The position numbers were made by a program, and so were the translations under genes. Positions 15,876 through 24,341 of a stretch of 32,500 nt of DNA are shown in pieces. Where the stretch lies: assembly GCF_000805335.1 (NCBI RefSeq), contig NZ_KN708638.1, positions 1,183,612-1,216,111 on the forward strand, in the 5' to 3' direction. The stretch comes from Streptomyces sp. CT34. GTDB taxonomy: Bacteria; Actinomycetota; Actinomycetes; Streptomycetales; Streptomycetaceae. A model generated the notes under the pieces. It did not search any database and was not told the DNA's origin. It saw nothing but the letters and a program-made list of their open reading frames with translations. Position 1 is the stretch's first letter. Every line of letters begins with the position of its first letter.

Positions 15876-16139
15876 ATGACCACCTCATCGAGCCGCACGA
15901 CGTTCACCACACCGCAGCGAAAGACAATTCCCATGTGCCAGCATCAACCGCCATGCCCGTCAGCGGAATCCACCGACCGGGAGGCCGCCCAACTGGTGGC
16001 GCACCACCCGGAGCAGGGCTGGAGCCTGCTCTGCAACGGCGTCCTGCTCTTCGAGGACACCGGTGAGCTGCTGCCGGACGGCCAGGTCATCGCCCCGCAC
16101 CGGCCGCTCGGCTCCGCCCGGGTCACCGCCGCCGCTTGA
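15876..16139 (+). CDS. DUF5999 family small protein
   Basis: The protein has up to 87 residues. The conserved core MCQHQPPCPSAEST, then EQGWSLLCNGVLLFEDTGEL and APHRPLGSARV, is the pattern of small DUF5999 proteins found across streptomycetes. Cysteines in CQHQPPC and LLCNG could hold a metal, but this is not established. Two starts are possible. ATG 15876 follows GGGGGAG at ideal spacing and is used here. ATG 15933 begins exactly at MCQHQPPC, where many homologues start, but has only a weak ribosome site. The 265-bp gap before it holds a terminator and an inverted repeat CTCCCAA/TTGGGAG (15727-15733, 15755-15761) that may be an operator. Confidence 0.8.
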   Translation: MTTSSSRTTFTTPQRKTIPMCQHQPPCPSAESTDREAAQLVAHHPEQGWSLLCNGVLLFEDTGELLPDGQVIAPHRPLGSARVTAAA

Positions 16140-16162
16140 TCCCGCCACCCGGCACGAACCAC

Positions 16163-16192
16163 AGGGCCCCCGGCATCCCTGCCGAGGGCCCT
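16163..16192. terminator. Bidirectional terminator between DUF5999 gene and gcvP
   Basis: Thirteen-base arms (16163-16175 and 16180-16192) with one mismatch enclose the loop TCCC. They lie between the convergent DUF5999 and gcvP genes, close to both stops. Confidence 0.75.
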
Positions 16193-16207
16193 TGATGTTG
16201 CCGTGGA

Positions 16208-19093
16208 TCAGCTGTCGTACTCGTCCAGCGGCGGGCAGGAGCACACCAGGTTGCGGTCCCCGAAGGCACCGTCGATCCGGCGCACCGGCGGCCAGTACTT
16301 GTCCGCGGCGTTCACCCCGGCCGGGAAGACGGCCTCCTCGCGGCGGTAGGCGTGGTGCCACTCGCCGGCCAGCGCGCCCGCGGTGTGCGGGGCGTTGCGG
16401 AGCGGGTTGTCGTCCCTGTCCCACTCCCCCGAGCCGACCTTGTCGATCTCCGCGCGGATGGCGATCATCGCGTCGCAGAAGCGGTCCAGCTCGCCCAGGT
16501 CCTCGCTCTCGGTCGGCTCGATCATCAGCGTGCCGGCCACCGGGAAGGACATCGTCGGCGCGTGGAAGCCGTAGTCGATGAGCCGCTTGGCGACGTCGTC
16601 GATGCTCACACCGGTCGCCTTGGTCAGCGGCCGGACGTCGATGATGCACTCGTGGGCGACCAGCCCGCCGGGCCCGGTGTAGAGCACGGGGTAGTGCGGC
16701 TCCAGGCGCTTGGCGATGTAGTTGGCGCTGAGGACCGCGACCTGGGTGGCGCGCTGGAGGCCCTCGCCGCCCATCAGCCGGACGTACGCCCAGGAGATCG
16801 GCAGGATGCCGGCCGAACCCCAGGGGGCGGCGGAGATCGGCCCGACACCGGTCTCCGGGCCCGCGGTGGGCTGCAGCGGGTGGTTGGGCAGGTACGGCGC
16901 CAGGTGGGCACGGACGCCGACCGGGCCGACGCCGGGACCGCCGCCGCCGTGCGGGATGCAGAACGTCTTGTGCAGGTTGAGGTGCGAGACGTCGCCGCCG
17001 AACTTCCCCGGTTCGGCGAGGCCGACCAGCGCGTTGAGGTTGGCGCCGTCCACGTAGACCTGGCCGCCGGCCTCGTGCACCGCCGCGCAGATCTGGGTGA
17101 TGTGCTCCTCGAACACGCCGTGGGTGGACGGGTAGGTGACCATCAGGACGGCCAGCTCGTCGCGGTGCTTCTCGATCTTGGCGTGCAGGTCGTCGGCGTC
17201 GACCTCGCCGTCCTCACCGGTCTTGACGACGACGACCTTCATGCCGGCCATCACGGCGCTGGCGGCGTTGGTACCGTGCGCCGAGGACGGGATCAGGCAG
17301 ACGGTGCGCTGCTCGTCGCCGTTGGCGCGGTGGTAGGCGCGGACGGCCAGCAGCCCGGCGAGTTCGCCCTGCGAACCGGCGTTGGGCTGGATGGACACCT
17401 TGTCGTAGCCGGTGACCGTGGCCAGCCGCTCCTCCAGCTCCTGGATGAGCGTGAGGTAGCCCTGCGCCTGGTCGGCCGGCGCGAAGGGGTGCAGCTGACC
17501 GAACTCCGGCCAGGTGACCGGCTCCATCTCGGTCGTGGCGTTCAGCTTCATCGTGCAGGACCCGAGCGGGATCATGCCGCGGTCCAGCGCGTAGTCCTTG
17601 CCGGCCAGCGTCCGCAGGTAGCGCAGCATGGCGGTCTCGGAGCGGTGCTGGTGGAAGACCGGGTGGCCGAGGTAGTCGTCGGTGCGCAGCAGCGACTGCG
17701 GCAGCGCCTCGGCGACGGCCGCGTCCAGCCGCTCGATGTCGCCCCGCACCCCGAAGGCGCCCCAGACCCCGGTCAGCTGGGCACGCCCGGTGGTCTCGTC
17801 GCAGGCGATACCTACCAGGTCCGCGTCGACCTGGCGGAGGTTGATCCCCGCCTGGCGGGCGGCGGCGACGACCTCGGCGGCCCGGCCGGGCACCCGCGCG
17901 GTCAGCGTGTCGAAGTACGCCTCGTGGACCAGTTCCACCCCGCCGGCCCGCAGGCCCTCGGCCAGGACGGCCGCGTAGCGGTGGGTGCGCCGGGCGATCG
18001 TCCGCAGCCCGTCGGGCCCGTGGTAGACCGCGTACATCCCGGCCATGACGGCGAGCAGCACCTGCGCGGTGCAGATGTTGCTGGTGGCCTTCTCCCGGCG
18101 GATGTGCTGCTCACGGGTCTGCAGCGCCAGCCGGTACGCCTTGTTGCCGTCCGCGTCGACGGAGACCCCGACCAGCCGGCCGGGCAGGCTGCGGGCGAAC
18201 TGCTCGCGTACGGCCATGAAGCCGGCGTGCGGGCCGCCGAAGCCCATCGGGACGCCGAACCGCTGGCTGGTACCGACCGCGATGTCCGCGCCCAGCTCAC
18301 CCGGCGAGGTCAGCAGGGTCAGGGCCAGCAGATCGGCGGCGACGGTGACGACCGCGCCCAGCTCGTGGGCCTGCGCGATCACCCCCCGCGGGTCGCGCAC
18401 CGCACCGGACGCGCCCGGGTACTGCAGCAGCATGCCGAAGACCCCGCGCTCGGCGATCTCCGCCGGAATGCCGCCGGACAGGTCCGCCACGACGACCTCG
18501 ACGCCGGTCGGCTCGGCGCGGGTCCGGATCACGGCGACGGTCTGCGGCAGACAGTCCGCGTCGACCAGGTAGACGCCCTGCTTGACCTTGCCGACCCGGC
18601 GGGAGAGGGCCATCGCCTCGGCGGCGGCGGTGCCCTCGTCCAGGAGGGAGGCACCGGAGGTGGGCAGTCCGGTCAGCTCGGCGACCATCGTCTGGAAGTT
18701 CAGCAGCGCCTCCAGCCGGCCCTGCGAGATCTCCGGCTGGTAGGGCGTGTACGCCGTGTACCAGGAGGGGTTCTCCATGACGTTGCGCAGGATCACCGGT
18801 GGCGTGAACGTGCCGTAGTAGCCGAGTCCGATCATGGACGACAGGACCTGGTTGCGGTCGGCCAGACCACGCAGCTCCGCCAGGACCTCGGCCTCGGTAC
18901 GGCCCTGCGGCAGCCCCAGCGCCTCGGCGCTCTTGATCACGTCCGGGACGGCGGCGGCGGTGAGCTCGTCCAGCGAACCGAAGCCGACCTGCGCGAGCAT
19001 CTTGGCCTGCGCCGCGTCATCGGGGCCGATGTGCCGGCGCTCGAAGGGGGTGCCGCGCTCCAGCTCGGTCAAGGAGATGCGATTGGTGGTCAT
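16208..19093 (-). CDS. gcvP: Glycine dehydrogenase (decarboxylating), P-protein
   Basis: The protein has 961 residues, the usual length of the fused P-protein. It is the PLP-dependent first enzyme of the glycine cleavage system: it decarboxylates glycine and passes aminomethyl to the lipoyl arm of GcvH. The N-terminal half begins [11 protein letters not shown] and has [17 protein letters not shown]. The C-terminal half carries the PLP lysine in [19 protein letters not shown], preceded by [15 protein letters not shown] 19093 is preceded by CAGGAGG at 8 bp. A tandem glycine riboswitch fills its leader, so glycine should switch on expression. gcvT and gcvH are not in the window. It lies just beyond the GarA/FtsR block, as gcvB does in mycobacteria. 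Confidence 0.97.
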   Translation of the reverse strand: MTTNRISLTELERGTPFERRHIGPDDAAQAKMLAQVGFGSLDELTAAAVPDVIKSAEALGLPQGRTEAEVLAELRGLADRNQVLSSMIGLGYYGTFTPPVILRNVMENPSWYTAYTPYQPEISQGRLEALLNFQTMVAELTGLPTSGASLLDEGTAAAEAMALSRRVGKVKQGVYLVDADCLPQTVAVIRTRAEPTGVEVVVADLSGGIPAEIAERGVFGMLLQYPGASGAVRDPRGVIAQAHELGAVVTVAADLLALTLLTSPGELGADIAVGTSQRFGVPMGFGGPHAGFMAVREQFARSLPGRLVGVSVDADGNKAYRLALQTREQHIRREKATSNICTAQVLLAVMAGMYAVYHGPDGLRTIARRTHRYAAVLAEGLRAGGVELVHEAYFDTLTARVPGRAAEVVAAARQAGINLRQVDADLVGIACDETTGRAQLTGVWGAFGVRGDIERLDAAVAEALPQSLLRTDDYLGHPVFHQHRSETAMLRYLRTLAGKDYALDRGMIPLGSCTMKLNATTEMEPVTWPEFGQLHPFAPADQAQGYLTLIQELEERLATVTGYDKVSIQPNAGSQGELAGLLAVRAYHRANGDEQRTVCLIPSSAHGTNAASAVMAGMKVVVVKTGEDGEVDADDLHAKIEKHRDELAVLMVTYPSTHGVFEEHITQICAAVHEAGGQVYVDGANLNALVGLAEPGKFGGDVSHLNLHKTFCIPHGGGGPGVGPVGVRAHLAPYLPNHPLQPTAGPETGVGPISAAPWGSAGILPISWAYVRLMGGEGLQRATQVAVLSANYIAKRLEPHYPVLYTGPGGLVAHECIIDVRPLTKATGVSIDDVAKRLIDYGFHAPTMSFPVAGTLMIEPTESEDLGELDRFCDAMIAIRAEIDKVGSGEWDRDDNPLRNAPHTAGALAGEWHHAYRREEAVFPAGVNAADKYWPPVRRIDGAFGDRNLVCSCPPLDEYDS

Positions 19094-19157
19094 CTGCGGG
19101 GGCCTCCTGGTCGGTACGACCTGCGAGGGGCACCAGGGCGCTGGTGCCCGGACGGCC

Positions 19158-19374
19158 TCCCCCTCTGTCATCTCAACCTGAGAGCTTCACCGGCCCGTGG
19201 GGTGCGGCCCGGTTTTCACCGTCGGTGAGGAGGGGTTCCGGCTCGGTGACCGACCGTGCCCCGTCCTGCTTTCCAGAGTGACCTCACCCACGCGGTACGT
19301 GTGCCTGAGAGATTCCGGGGAGGATTTGCTCCTTCGGCGCCCCTGCCGCGAACGACAAAGGACTCTCCCGCCTG
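19158..19374 (-). promoter_or_regulatory. Tandem glycine riboswitch in the gcvP leader
   Basis: Read on the minus strand, the first aptamer has GCGGGAGAG, GGCGCCGAAGGAGCAA, TCTCTCAGGCA and ACTCTGGAAAGCAG, the hallmark segments of glycine aptamer 1. The second has CACCGACGGTGAAAACC, GGTGAAGCTCTCAGGTTG and GACAGAGGGGG, the hallmark of aptamer 2. They end about 65 nt before the gcvP ATG. Known tandem glycine riboswitches activate gcv genes when glycine is abundant. The expression platform was not resolved. Ends are approximate. Confidence 0.95.
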
Positions 19375-19393
19375 GGTTCTGCGGCCAATCGTC

Positions 19394-19399
19394 AGCCTA
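19394..19399 (-). promoter_or_regulatory. Probable -10 box of the gcvP promoter
   Basis: TGGTAGGCT on the minus strand gives a vegetative-type -10 hexamer TAGGCT with an upstream TGG, about 20 bp before the riboswitch 5' end. This is consistent with transcription starting just ahead of the aptamers. No convincing -35 box was found. Confidence 0.45.
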
Positions 19400-19494
19400 C
19401 CAGCGCACTGCCGGAACGATCCTTCGAGTGGCCGAGGCATGAAATGTGCCGTTTCGTAGTTGTCACAAGGCAGTTGCGACCAACTGGAGGGACC

Positions 19495-19878
19495 GTGCAA
19501 ACCGATATCGATCCCCGGAGCCTCATCGGCCGCAAAGCGTTCGACCGGAACGGCGCGAAAATCGGCACCATCGACGAGGTTTACCTCGACGATGCGACGG
19601 GCGAGCCGGAGTGGGCGGCGGTGCGCACCGGCCTCTTCAGCCGTGATGCGTTCGTCCCCCTGGAACCCAGCGAAATGGTCGGCGACAGCCTGCGCATTCC
19701 CTATGACCGCAAGCTCATCAAGGATGCCCCGGACTTCGGCGTCGGCCGGCATCTCTCCCCCGAGCAGGAACTCCAGCTCTACCACCACTACCGGCTCGAT
19801 ATCTCCTCCCCGGTCTCGGACTCACCGTCCGCCGCCGGTGAGTCGGACTTCGGGCGAATCGCCGGCGCGGACGACTGA
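19495..19878 (+). CDS. PRC-barrel domain protein
   Basis: The protein has 127 residues. One PRC-barrel spans about 8-75: SLIGRKAFDRNGAKIGTIDE, VYLDDATGEPEWAAVRTGLF and FVPLEPSEMVGDSLRIPYDR (each given in part). A helical linker and a Ser/Asp-rich tail follow. PRC barrels occur in photosynthetic reaction-centre H subunits and RimM, and as free stress-related proteins in actinomycetes; the function here is unknown. The start is GTG 19495, preceded by GGAGGG. A short inverted repeat CAGTTG-CGAC-CAACTG overlaps the leader (19471-19486). The last 30 codons overlap the 3' end of dinB on the other strand by 91 bp. It is divergent from gcvP. Confidence 0.87.
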   Translation: MQTDIDPRSLIGRKAFDRNGAKIGTIDEVYLDDATGEPEWAAVRTGLFSRDAFVPLEPSEMVGDSLRIPYDRKLIKDAPDFGVGRHLSPEQELQLYHHYRLDISSPVSDSPSAAGESDFGRIAGADD

Positions 19879-21227
19879 TCCGGGCCGCCCAGCAGCGGCA
19901 GCGGCTCCCCCGGCCGCAGCGCCGGATCCCCGACGGCAAAGGTCCGCACCCTCCCGGGTGCGGACCACGGCGTCTCGAACCGGACGGTCACCCGCCCCAC
20001 CCCGCTGCCCTGCACCCACCCGGCGCCGAACTCCTCGTGCACCACGTCCAGCCCCGGGTGCCACCGCCGCGGCAGCTCCTCCTCCAGCACCGGCTCCCGC
20101 TCCTCCTGCGCTTCCGGCTCGGCGGTCACGGCATGCTGCGCCGCCTCCCGCTCCGTCGCGATCTGGGCGAAGAGGTCCTCCTGTGTGAAGTCCGCCAGCC
20201 CGCTCACCCCCACGCCCAGCAGCCGCACCCCGCCGGTGGTGTCCACCGTCTCCAGCAGCCGTACGGCCGCCTCCCGCACGACCGCGGGGTCGTCGGTGGG
20301 ACCGCGCAGCGTCTCGGACCGGGTGAGCGTCGAGAAGTCGTAGTTCCGCACCTTGATCACCACCGTGCGCCCGGACCGCCCGGCGGCCCGCAGCCGCTCC
20401 ACACACCGGTCGGCCAGCCGCAGCACCTCGTTCCGCACCCGCGTCCGGTCCGTCAGATCGACCTCGAAGGTGTCCTCGACCGACACCGACTTCGCGTCCC
20501 GCTCGGCCACCACCGGCCGGTCGTCCTGCCCCAGTGCCATCGCGTAGAGCCCCGTGCCGTGGGCCCGGCCCAGCAGTCGCACCAGCTCCGCCTCACCGGC
20601 CTCCGCGGTCTCCGCGACGGTATGGATCCCGCCCCGGCGCAGCGCCTCGGCCGTGGCCGGCCCGACCCCCGGCAGCGTCCGCACCGGCAGCGGCCCCAGC
20701 AGCTCCCGCTCCGTACCGGGCTCGATCACCACCAGGCCGTCCGGCTTCGCCTGCTCGGACGCGATCTTGGCGAGCATCTTGGCGCCCGCCAGCCCCACCG
20801 ACCCCGTCAGCCCCGTGGCCGCCCGGATATCCCGCCGCAGCCGCGCCCCCACCGCCCGTACCGCGGCCGTCTCCGGCGCGACCCCGCCCGCCTCCAGATC
20901 CACGAAAGCCTCGTCCAGGCTCAGCGGCTCCACCAACGGCGACAGCGCCCGCAGCAGCTCCATGACCGTTTCACTCACCTGGCGGTACAGGGTGAACCGC
21001 GGGCTGAGATAGGCGGCGTTGGGGCACAGCCGGCGCGCCTGCGCCGTCGGCATGGCCGAGCGCACCCCGTGGACCCGGGCCTCGTACGACGCCGTCGCCA
21101 CCACCCCGCGCGGCCCGATCCCTCCGACGACCACGGGCTTCCCCCGCAGGCTCGGCTTGGCCGCCTGCTCGACGGAGGCATAGAACGCATCCATGTCCAG
21201 ATGCAGGATCGTCGGCGCACGTCTCAC
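19788..21227 (-). CDS. dinB: DNA polymerase IV (Y-family translesion polymerase)
   Basis: The protein is about 479 residues, longer than the usual 350-400. Catalytic segments: ILHLDMDAFYASVEQ (first acidic residues), VVGG with ASYEARVHGVRSAMP, and PLSLDEAFVDLE (paired D/E). The helix-hairpin-helix LPGVGPATAEALRRGG and the little-finger region (SVEDTFEVDLTDRTRVRNEV) follow. A C-terminal extension, HPGLDVVHEEFGAGWVQGSG to VRFETPWSAPGRVRTF, is found in actinobacterial DinB1-type proteins. GTG 21227 matches the family start (VRRAPTILHLD) although no ribosome site is visible; it may be leaderless. An 11-bp direct repeat covers the start. It replaces damaged-template synthesis without proofreading. 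The tail overlaps the PRC-barrel gene. Confidence 0.95.
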   Translation of the reverse strand: MRRAPTILHLDMDAFYASVEQAAKPSLRGKPVVVGGIGPRGVVATASYEARVHGVRSAMPTAQARRLCPNAAYLSPRFTLYRQVSETVMELLRALSPLVEPLSLDEAFVDLEAGGVAPETAAVRAVGARLRRDIRAATGLTGSVGLAGAKMLAKIASEQAKPDGLVVIEPGTERELLGPLPVRTLPGVGPATAEALRRGGIHTVAETAEAGEAELVRLLGRAHGTGLYAMALGQDDRPVVAERDAKSVSVEDTFEVDLTDRTRVRNEVLRLADRCVERLRAAGRSGRTVVIKVRNYDFSTLTRSETLRGPTDDPAVVREAAVRLLETVDTTGGVRLLGVGVSGLADFTQEDLFAQIATEREAAQHAVTAEPEAQEEREPVLEEELPRRWHPGLDVVHEEFGAGWVQGSGVGRVTVRFETPWSAPGRVRTFAVGDPALRPGEPLPLLGGPDQSSAPAIRPKSDSPAADGESETGEEISSR

Positions 21228-21254
21228 ACCACTGATGCTGCCGCACACCACTGA
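21225..21254. repeat. 11-bp direct repeat over the dinB start
   Basis: CACACCACTGA occurs at 21225-21235 and again at 21244-21254, a 19-bp period. The first copy includes the dinB GTG codon. The copies would lie on nearly the same DNA face, which suits an operator, but it does not resemble a LexA box. Confidence 0.45.
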
Positions 21255-21293
21255 CAATCGGCCCGACCCGGGCCCGGGACCCCGTACGCGCCG

Positions 21294-21899
<606 letters not shown>

Positions 21900-21943
21900 G
21901 CCGCCCTCCGTCCTCCACGTCCCGGACGGGACCTGCCATATCG

Positions 21944-21972
21944 ACGGTATGCAGTCACCCGGGGTGCGTCAA
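21944..21972 (-). promoter_or_regulatory. Promoter of the Rv1830-like merR gene
   Basis: On the minus strand, TTGACG (21967-21972), a 17-bp spacer and TACCGT (21944-21949) form a good vegetative-type promoter 45 bp upstream of the GTG start. Confidence 0.6.
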
Positions 21973-21996
21973 CGATCGCCGCGCTCGCCACGCCGA

Positions 21997-22007
21997 GTGA
22001 TAATCAC
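21997..22007. promoter_or_regulatory. GTGATAATCAC palindrome upstream of the merR promoter
   Basis: A perfect 11-bp palindrome lies 25 bp upstream of the -35 box, in an A/T-richer patch. CGAGTG is also repeated directly on either side (21994-21999, 22012-22017). It may be a regulator site; the protein is unknown. Confidence 0.4.
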
Positions 22008-22084
22008 CCTACGAGTGGTTTCTCGTGACTTGCCGCGGGGAATGGATTGCAGGTTGGCCGGAAACAGGCGTTCGACTGGCCGAG

Positions 22085-22558
22085 TCACTGGTTGCTGGTG
22101 CCGAAGTCCTCGGGCGAGATCTGGTCGAGGAACTCGCGGAACTTCTCCACCTCGTCCTCCTGCTCGTCCGGAATCGCGATCCCCGCGTCGTCCAGCACAC
22201 CGTCGGTACCGAAGATCGGCGTTCCGGTGCGCAGCGCCAGCGCTATGGCGTCGGACGGCCGGGCGCTGACCTCGACGCCGCTGGCGAAGACCAGCTCGGC
22301 GTAGAAGACCCCTTCGCGCAGATCCGTGATGCGGACCTGCGTCAGCTCCTGGCCCACCGCTTCGAGCACGTCCTTGAAAAGGTCGTGCGTCAGCGGCCGG
22401 GCGGGGACCATGCCCTGCTGGGCGAAGGCGATGGCGGTGGCTTCCCCCGGCCCGATCCAAATGGGCAAGTAACGGTCGCCTCCCACCTCCCGCAGGAGCA
22501 CGATCGGTTGGCTGGAAGGCATTTCCACCCGGACACCCACGACGTCGAGCTCGTTCAC
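22085..22558 (-). CDS. Bifunctional nuclease (DUF151/BFN) family protein, Rv1829-like
   Basis: The protein has 157 residues with one bifunctional nuclease domain over the first 130: PIVLLREVGGDRYLPIWIGP, GEATAIAFAQQG, TDLREGVFYAELVF and VSARPSDAIALALRTGTPIF (given in part). A highly acidic tail (DEQEDEVEKFREFLDQ) follows. Plant members were reported to have RNase and DNase activity; bacterial members are uncharacterised beyond structure. GTG 22558 starts MNELDVVGVRVE as in homologues, with only a weak AGGG upstream. It lies 53 bp after ftsR on the same strand, in the order known from M. tuberculosis Rv1828-Rv1829. Family call is firm; biochemical role uncertain. Confidence 0.92.
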   Translation of the reverse strand: MNELDVVGVRVEMPSSQPIVLLREVGGDRYLPIWIGPGEATAIAFAQQGMVPARPLTHDLFKDVLEAVGQELTQVRITDLREGVFYAELVFASGVEVSARPSDAIALALRTGTPIFGTDGVLDDAGIAIPDEQEDEVEKFREFLDQISPEDFGTSNQ

Positions 22559-22611
22559 ACAGCAACCCTAGGACGTGCCCGGCAGGTTTGGGTAGTCGGG
22601 CAGTCGTTTGC

Positions 22612-23358
22612 TCACGGCAGACGGACCCGCAGAGCGCTCTGTACCAGCGCCGCGTGGAGCCGTACGGACAGCGTGGCCAGCTCTCTGGCGGTGGCCTCGG
22701 CATGCGCCCGGGTCTGAGGGTTGCGGTGCCGCCGAAGGGGTGCAACGACCTGCTCGACCAGACCGGCCTCGCGCTCGGCCGCCGCCTTCACGGCACGCAG
22801 ATGCCGCGGCTCCAGACCGAAGCGGCCCAGCTCCGCGACAAGTTTGGCGACGGACACGGTCTCGATGTCGTATCCACCGTCCTCATGGGCGACGATGAGT
22901 CCGTAGGACTCCCAGTCGGCGAGGGCCGCCTCGTCCACGTCGGCGGCGGTCAGCAGCTCCGCCCGGCCGATCCGGGCCGCCGTCGGGCCCTCGTCGTCCG
23001 GGTCGGACACGCCCTCGACCAGGTCACGGGACGGCGCCGGGGCCGGGAGCGACACCTGCTCGCCCCGCTCCAGGGCGTCCAGATGCTCCCGGATGACCTT
23101 GAGCGGCAGATAGTGGTCCCGCTGCATGCGCAGCACGCTCGCCAGGCGCTCGACGTCGGCAGCGGTGAATTTGCGATACCCGGAAGGCGTGCGCTTCGGC
23201 TCGACGAGCCCCTCGGCTTCCAAGAAGCGGATCTTGGAGATGGTGACCTCGGGGAACTCCTCGCGCAGCGCGTTGAGCACCCTGCCGATGCTCATCGGCT
23301 TGCGGTCCGAGGAAGCGGTGCCGGTAGAACCGGCACCGCCTGCCGGTGTATGGCGCAT
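22612..23358 (-). CDS. ftsR: MerR-family regulator FtsR (Rv1828-like)
   Basis: The protein has 248 residues. A winged helix-turn-helix spans about 22-95: SIGRVLNALREEFPEVTISK, IRFLEAEGLVEPKRTPSGYR and RLASVLRMQRDHYLPLKVIR. A linker rich in Pro/Asp follows, then an all-helical C-terminal domain (ADWESYGLIVAHEDGGYDIE, LRAVKAAAEREAGLVEQVVA). This is the FtsR group; the Corynebacterium glutamicum protein activates ftsZ, and M. tuberculosis Rv1828 is its orthologue. ATG 23358 follows AGGGAAGG closely. It starts 16 bp after the stop of the FHA gene, so both probably share a transcript. It lies well away from ftsZ, so it would act in trans. Confidence 0.9.
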   Translation of the reverse strand: MRHTPAGGAGSTGTASSDRKPMSIGRVLNALREEFPEVTISKIRFLEAEGLVEPKRTPSGYRKFTAADVERLASVLRMQRDHYLPLKVIREHLDALERGEQVSLPAPAPSRDLVEGVSDPDDEGPTAARIGRAELLTAADVDEAALADWESYGLIVAHEDGGYDIETVSVAKLVAELGRFGLEPRHLRAVKAAAEREAGLVEQVVAPLRRHRNPQTRAHAEATARELATLSVRLHAALVQSALRVRLP

Positions 23359-23374
23359 ATGCCTTCCCTGGCGG

Positions 23375-24151
23375 TCAGATGCCGACGCCCCGCTGGCTCG
23401 CGTAGAAGACCAGGCGGTACTTGCCGATCTGCACCTCATCGCCGTTGGCGAGGACGGCCGAGTCGATCCGCTCGCGGTTGACGTAGGTGCCGTTCAGGCT
23501 GCCGACGTCGGTGACCGTGAAGCGACCGTCCGGGCCGCGGCGGAACTCCACGTGGCTGCGGGAGACCGTGACGTCGTCGAGGAAGATGTCGCCCTGCGGA
23601 TGCCGGCCCGCCGTCGTCAGCTCGCCGTCCAGGAGGAACCGGCTGCCGGAATTCGGGCCCCGGCGGACGACCAGCAGCGCCGACCCCAGCGGGAGGGCAT
23701 CGACGGCCGCCTGCGCCTCAGGGGACAGCGACGGCGACAGGTTCTGCCCCGTCGCCTCCGCGTCGTACGCCTCGATCCCCGAGATGGAGATCGTCGAGGT
23801 CGTCTCGGACGCGCGCTCGGGCTGTGCGCCCGGACGCAGCGGCGCACCGCAGTTGGAGCAGAACCGGCTCGCCTCGGCGTTCCGGTGCCCACACCTCGTA
23901 CAAACCGGCAAGGCCAACCCTCCACCCGTGCGTGAGGTTGATGGTTCCTGGGAACCTATGCGGCCGGACCCGGAGGGGTCAACAGAACCCGCGCCGTGCC
24001 CCCCGGACGGACCGCTGACCTCGTCACGGAAGAGCGGACGGTCCTCGGCCGCGCCGCTCTCCTCGGGCTGGCGCGTCGCGCGATGCCGCGCGGAGCCGCT
24101 GCCGCCCTCCTGGCGAGCGCTCTTGCCGAACAGCTTTCCAAACAACTTCAC
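23375..24151 (-). CDS. garA: Zinc-ribbon and FHA-domain protein, GarA-like
   Basis: The protein has 258 residues. The parts are: a basic start VKLFGKLFGKSARQ, a low-complexity linker, a zinc ribbon C84-x2-C87-x10-C98-x2-C101, then SETTSTIS (115-122), then an FHA domain (155-250) with R183 in GRHPQGD, SRSH at 197-200, and GSLNGTYVN. The ETTS segment matches the kinase-target threonines of mycobacterial GarA (Rv1827), which PknB and PknG phosphorylate and which then folds back on its own FHA domain. Unphosphorylated GarA inhibits 2-oxoglutarate dehydrogenase and NAD-glutamate dehydrogenase and activates glutamate synthase. The zinc ribbon is extra compared with mycobacterial GarA. GTG 24151 follows AAGGGGAA. 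The symbol is by homology. Confidence 0.88.
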   Translation of the reverse strand: MKLFGKLFGKSARQEGGSGSARHRATRQPEESGAAEDRPLFRDEVSGPSGGHGAGSVDPSGSGRIGSQEPSTSRTGGGLALPVCTRCGHRNAEASRFCSNCGAPLRPGAQPERASETTSTISISGIEAYDAEATGQNLSPSLSPEAQAAVDALPLGSALLVVRRGPNSGSRFLLDGELTTAGRHPQGDIFLDDVTVSRSHVEFRRGPDGRFTVTDVGSLNGTYVNRERIDSAVLANGDEVQIGKYRLVFYASQRGVGI

Positions 24152-24341
24152 GGGCGATTCCCCTTGTACGAAACAGACCCGCCCGTGGGGCAGGACGAAC
24201 CCTCGATGCACACACCGGCCGATCCGGACATCCTGTGAACGTCCGTGGCCATCAGACAGTTTCCACCACACACCACACGCACGGTGCGTCGACCCCCCGC
24301 TACGTCATGCCCTCCCCGGGCCATCACCATCCGTAGACGCC

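Noticed and set aside
16352..19228. A 958-codon open frame on the plus strand through gcvP
   Set aside because: It is the antisense shadow of gcvP, as is usual in very GC-rich DNA. It is rich in Arg, Gly, Val, Asp and Gln with no domain, while the minus strand encodes a complete P-protein.
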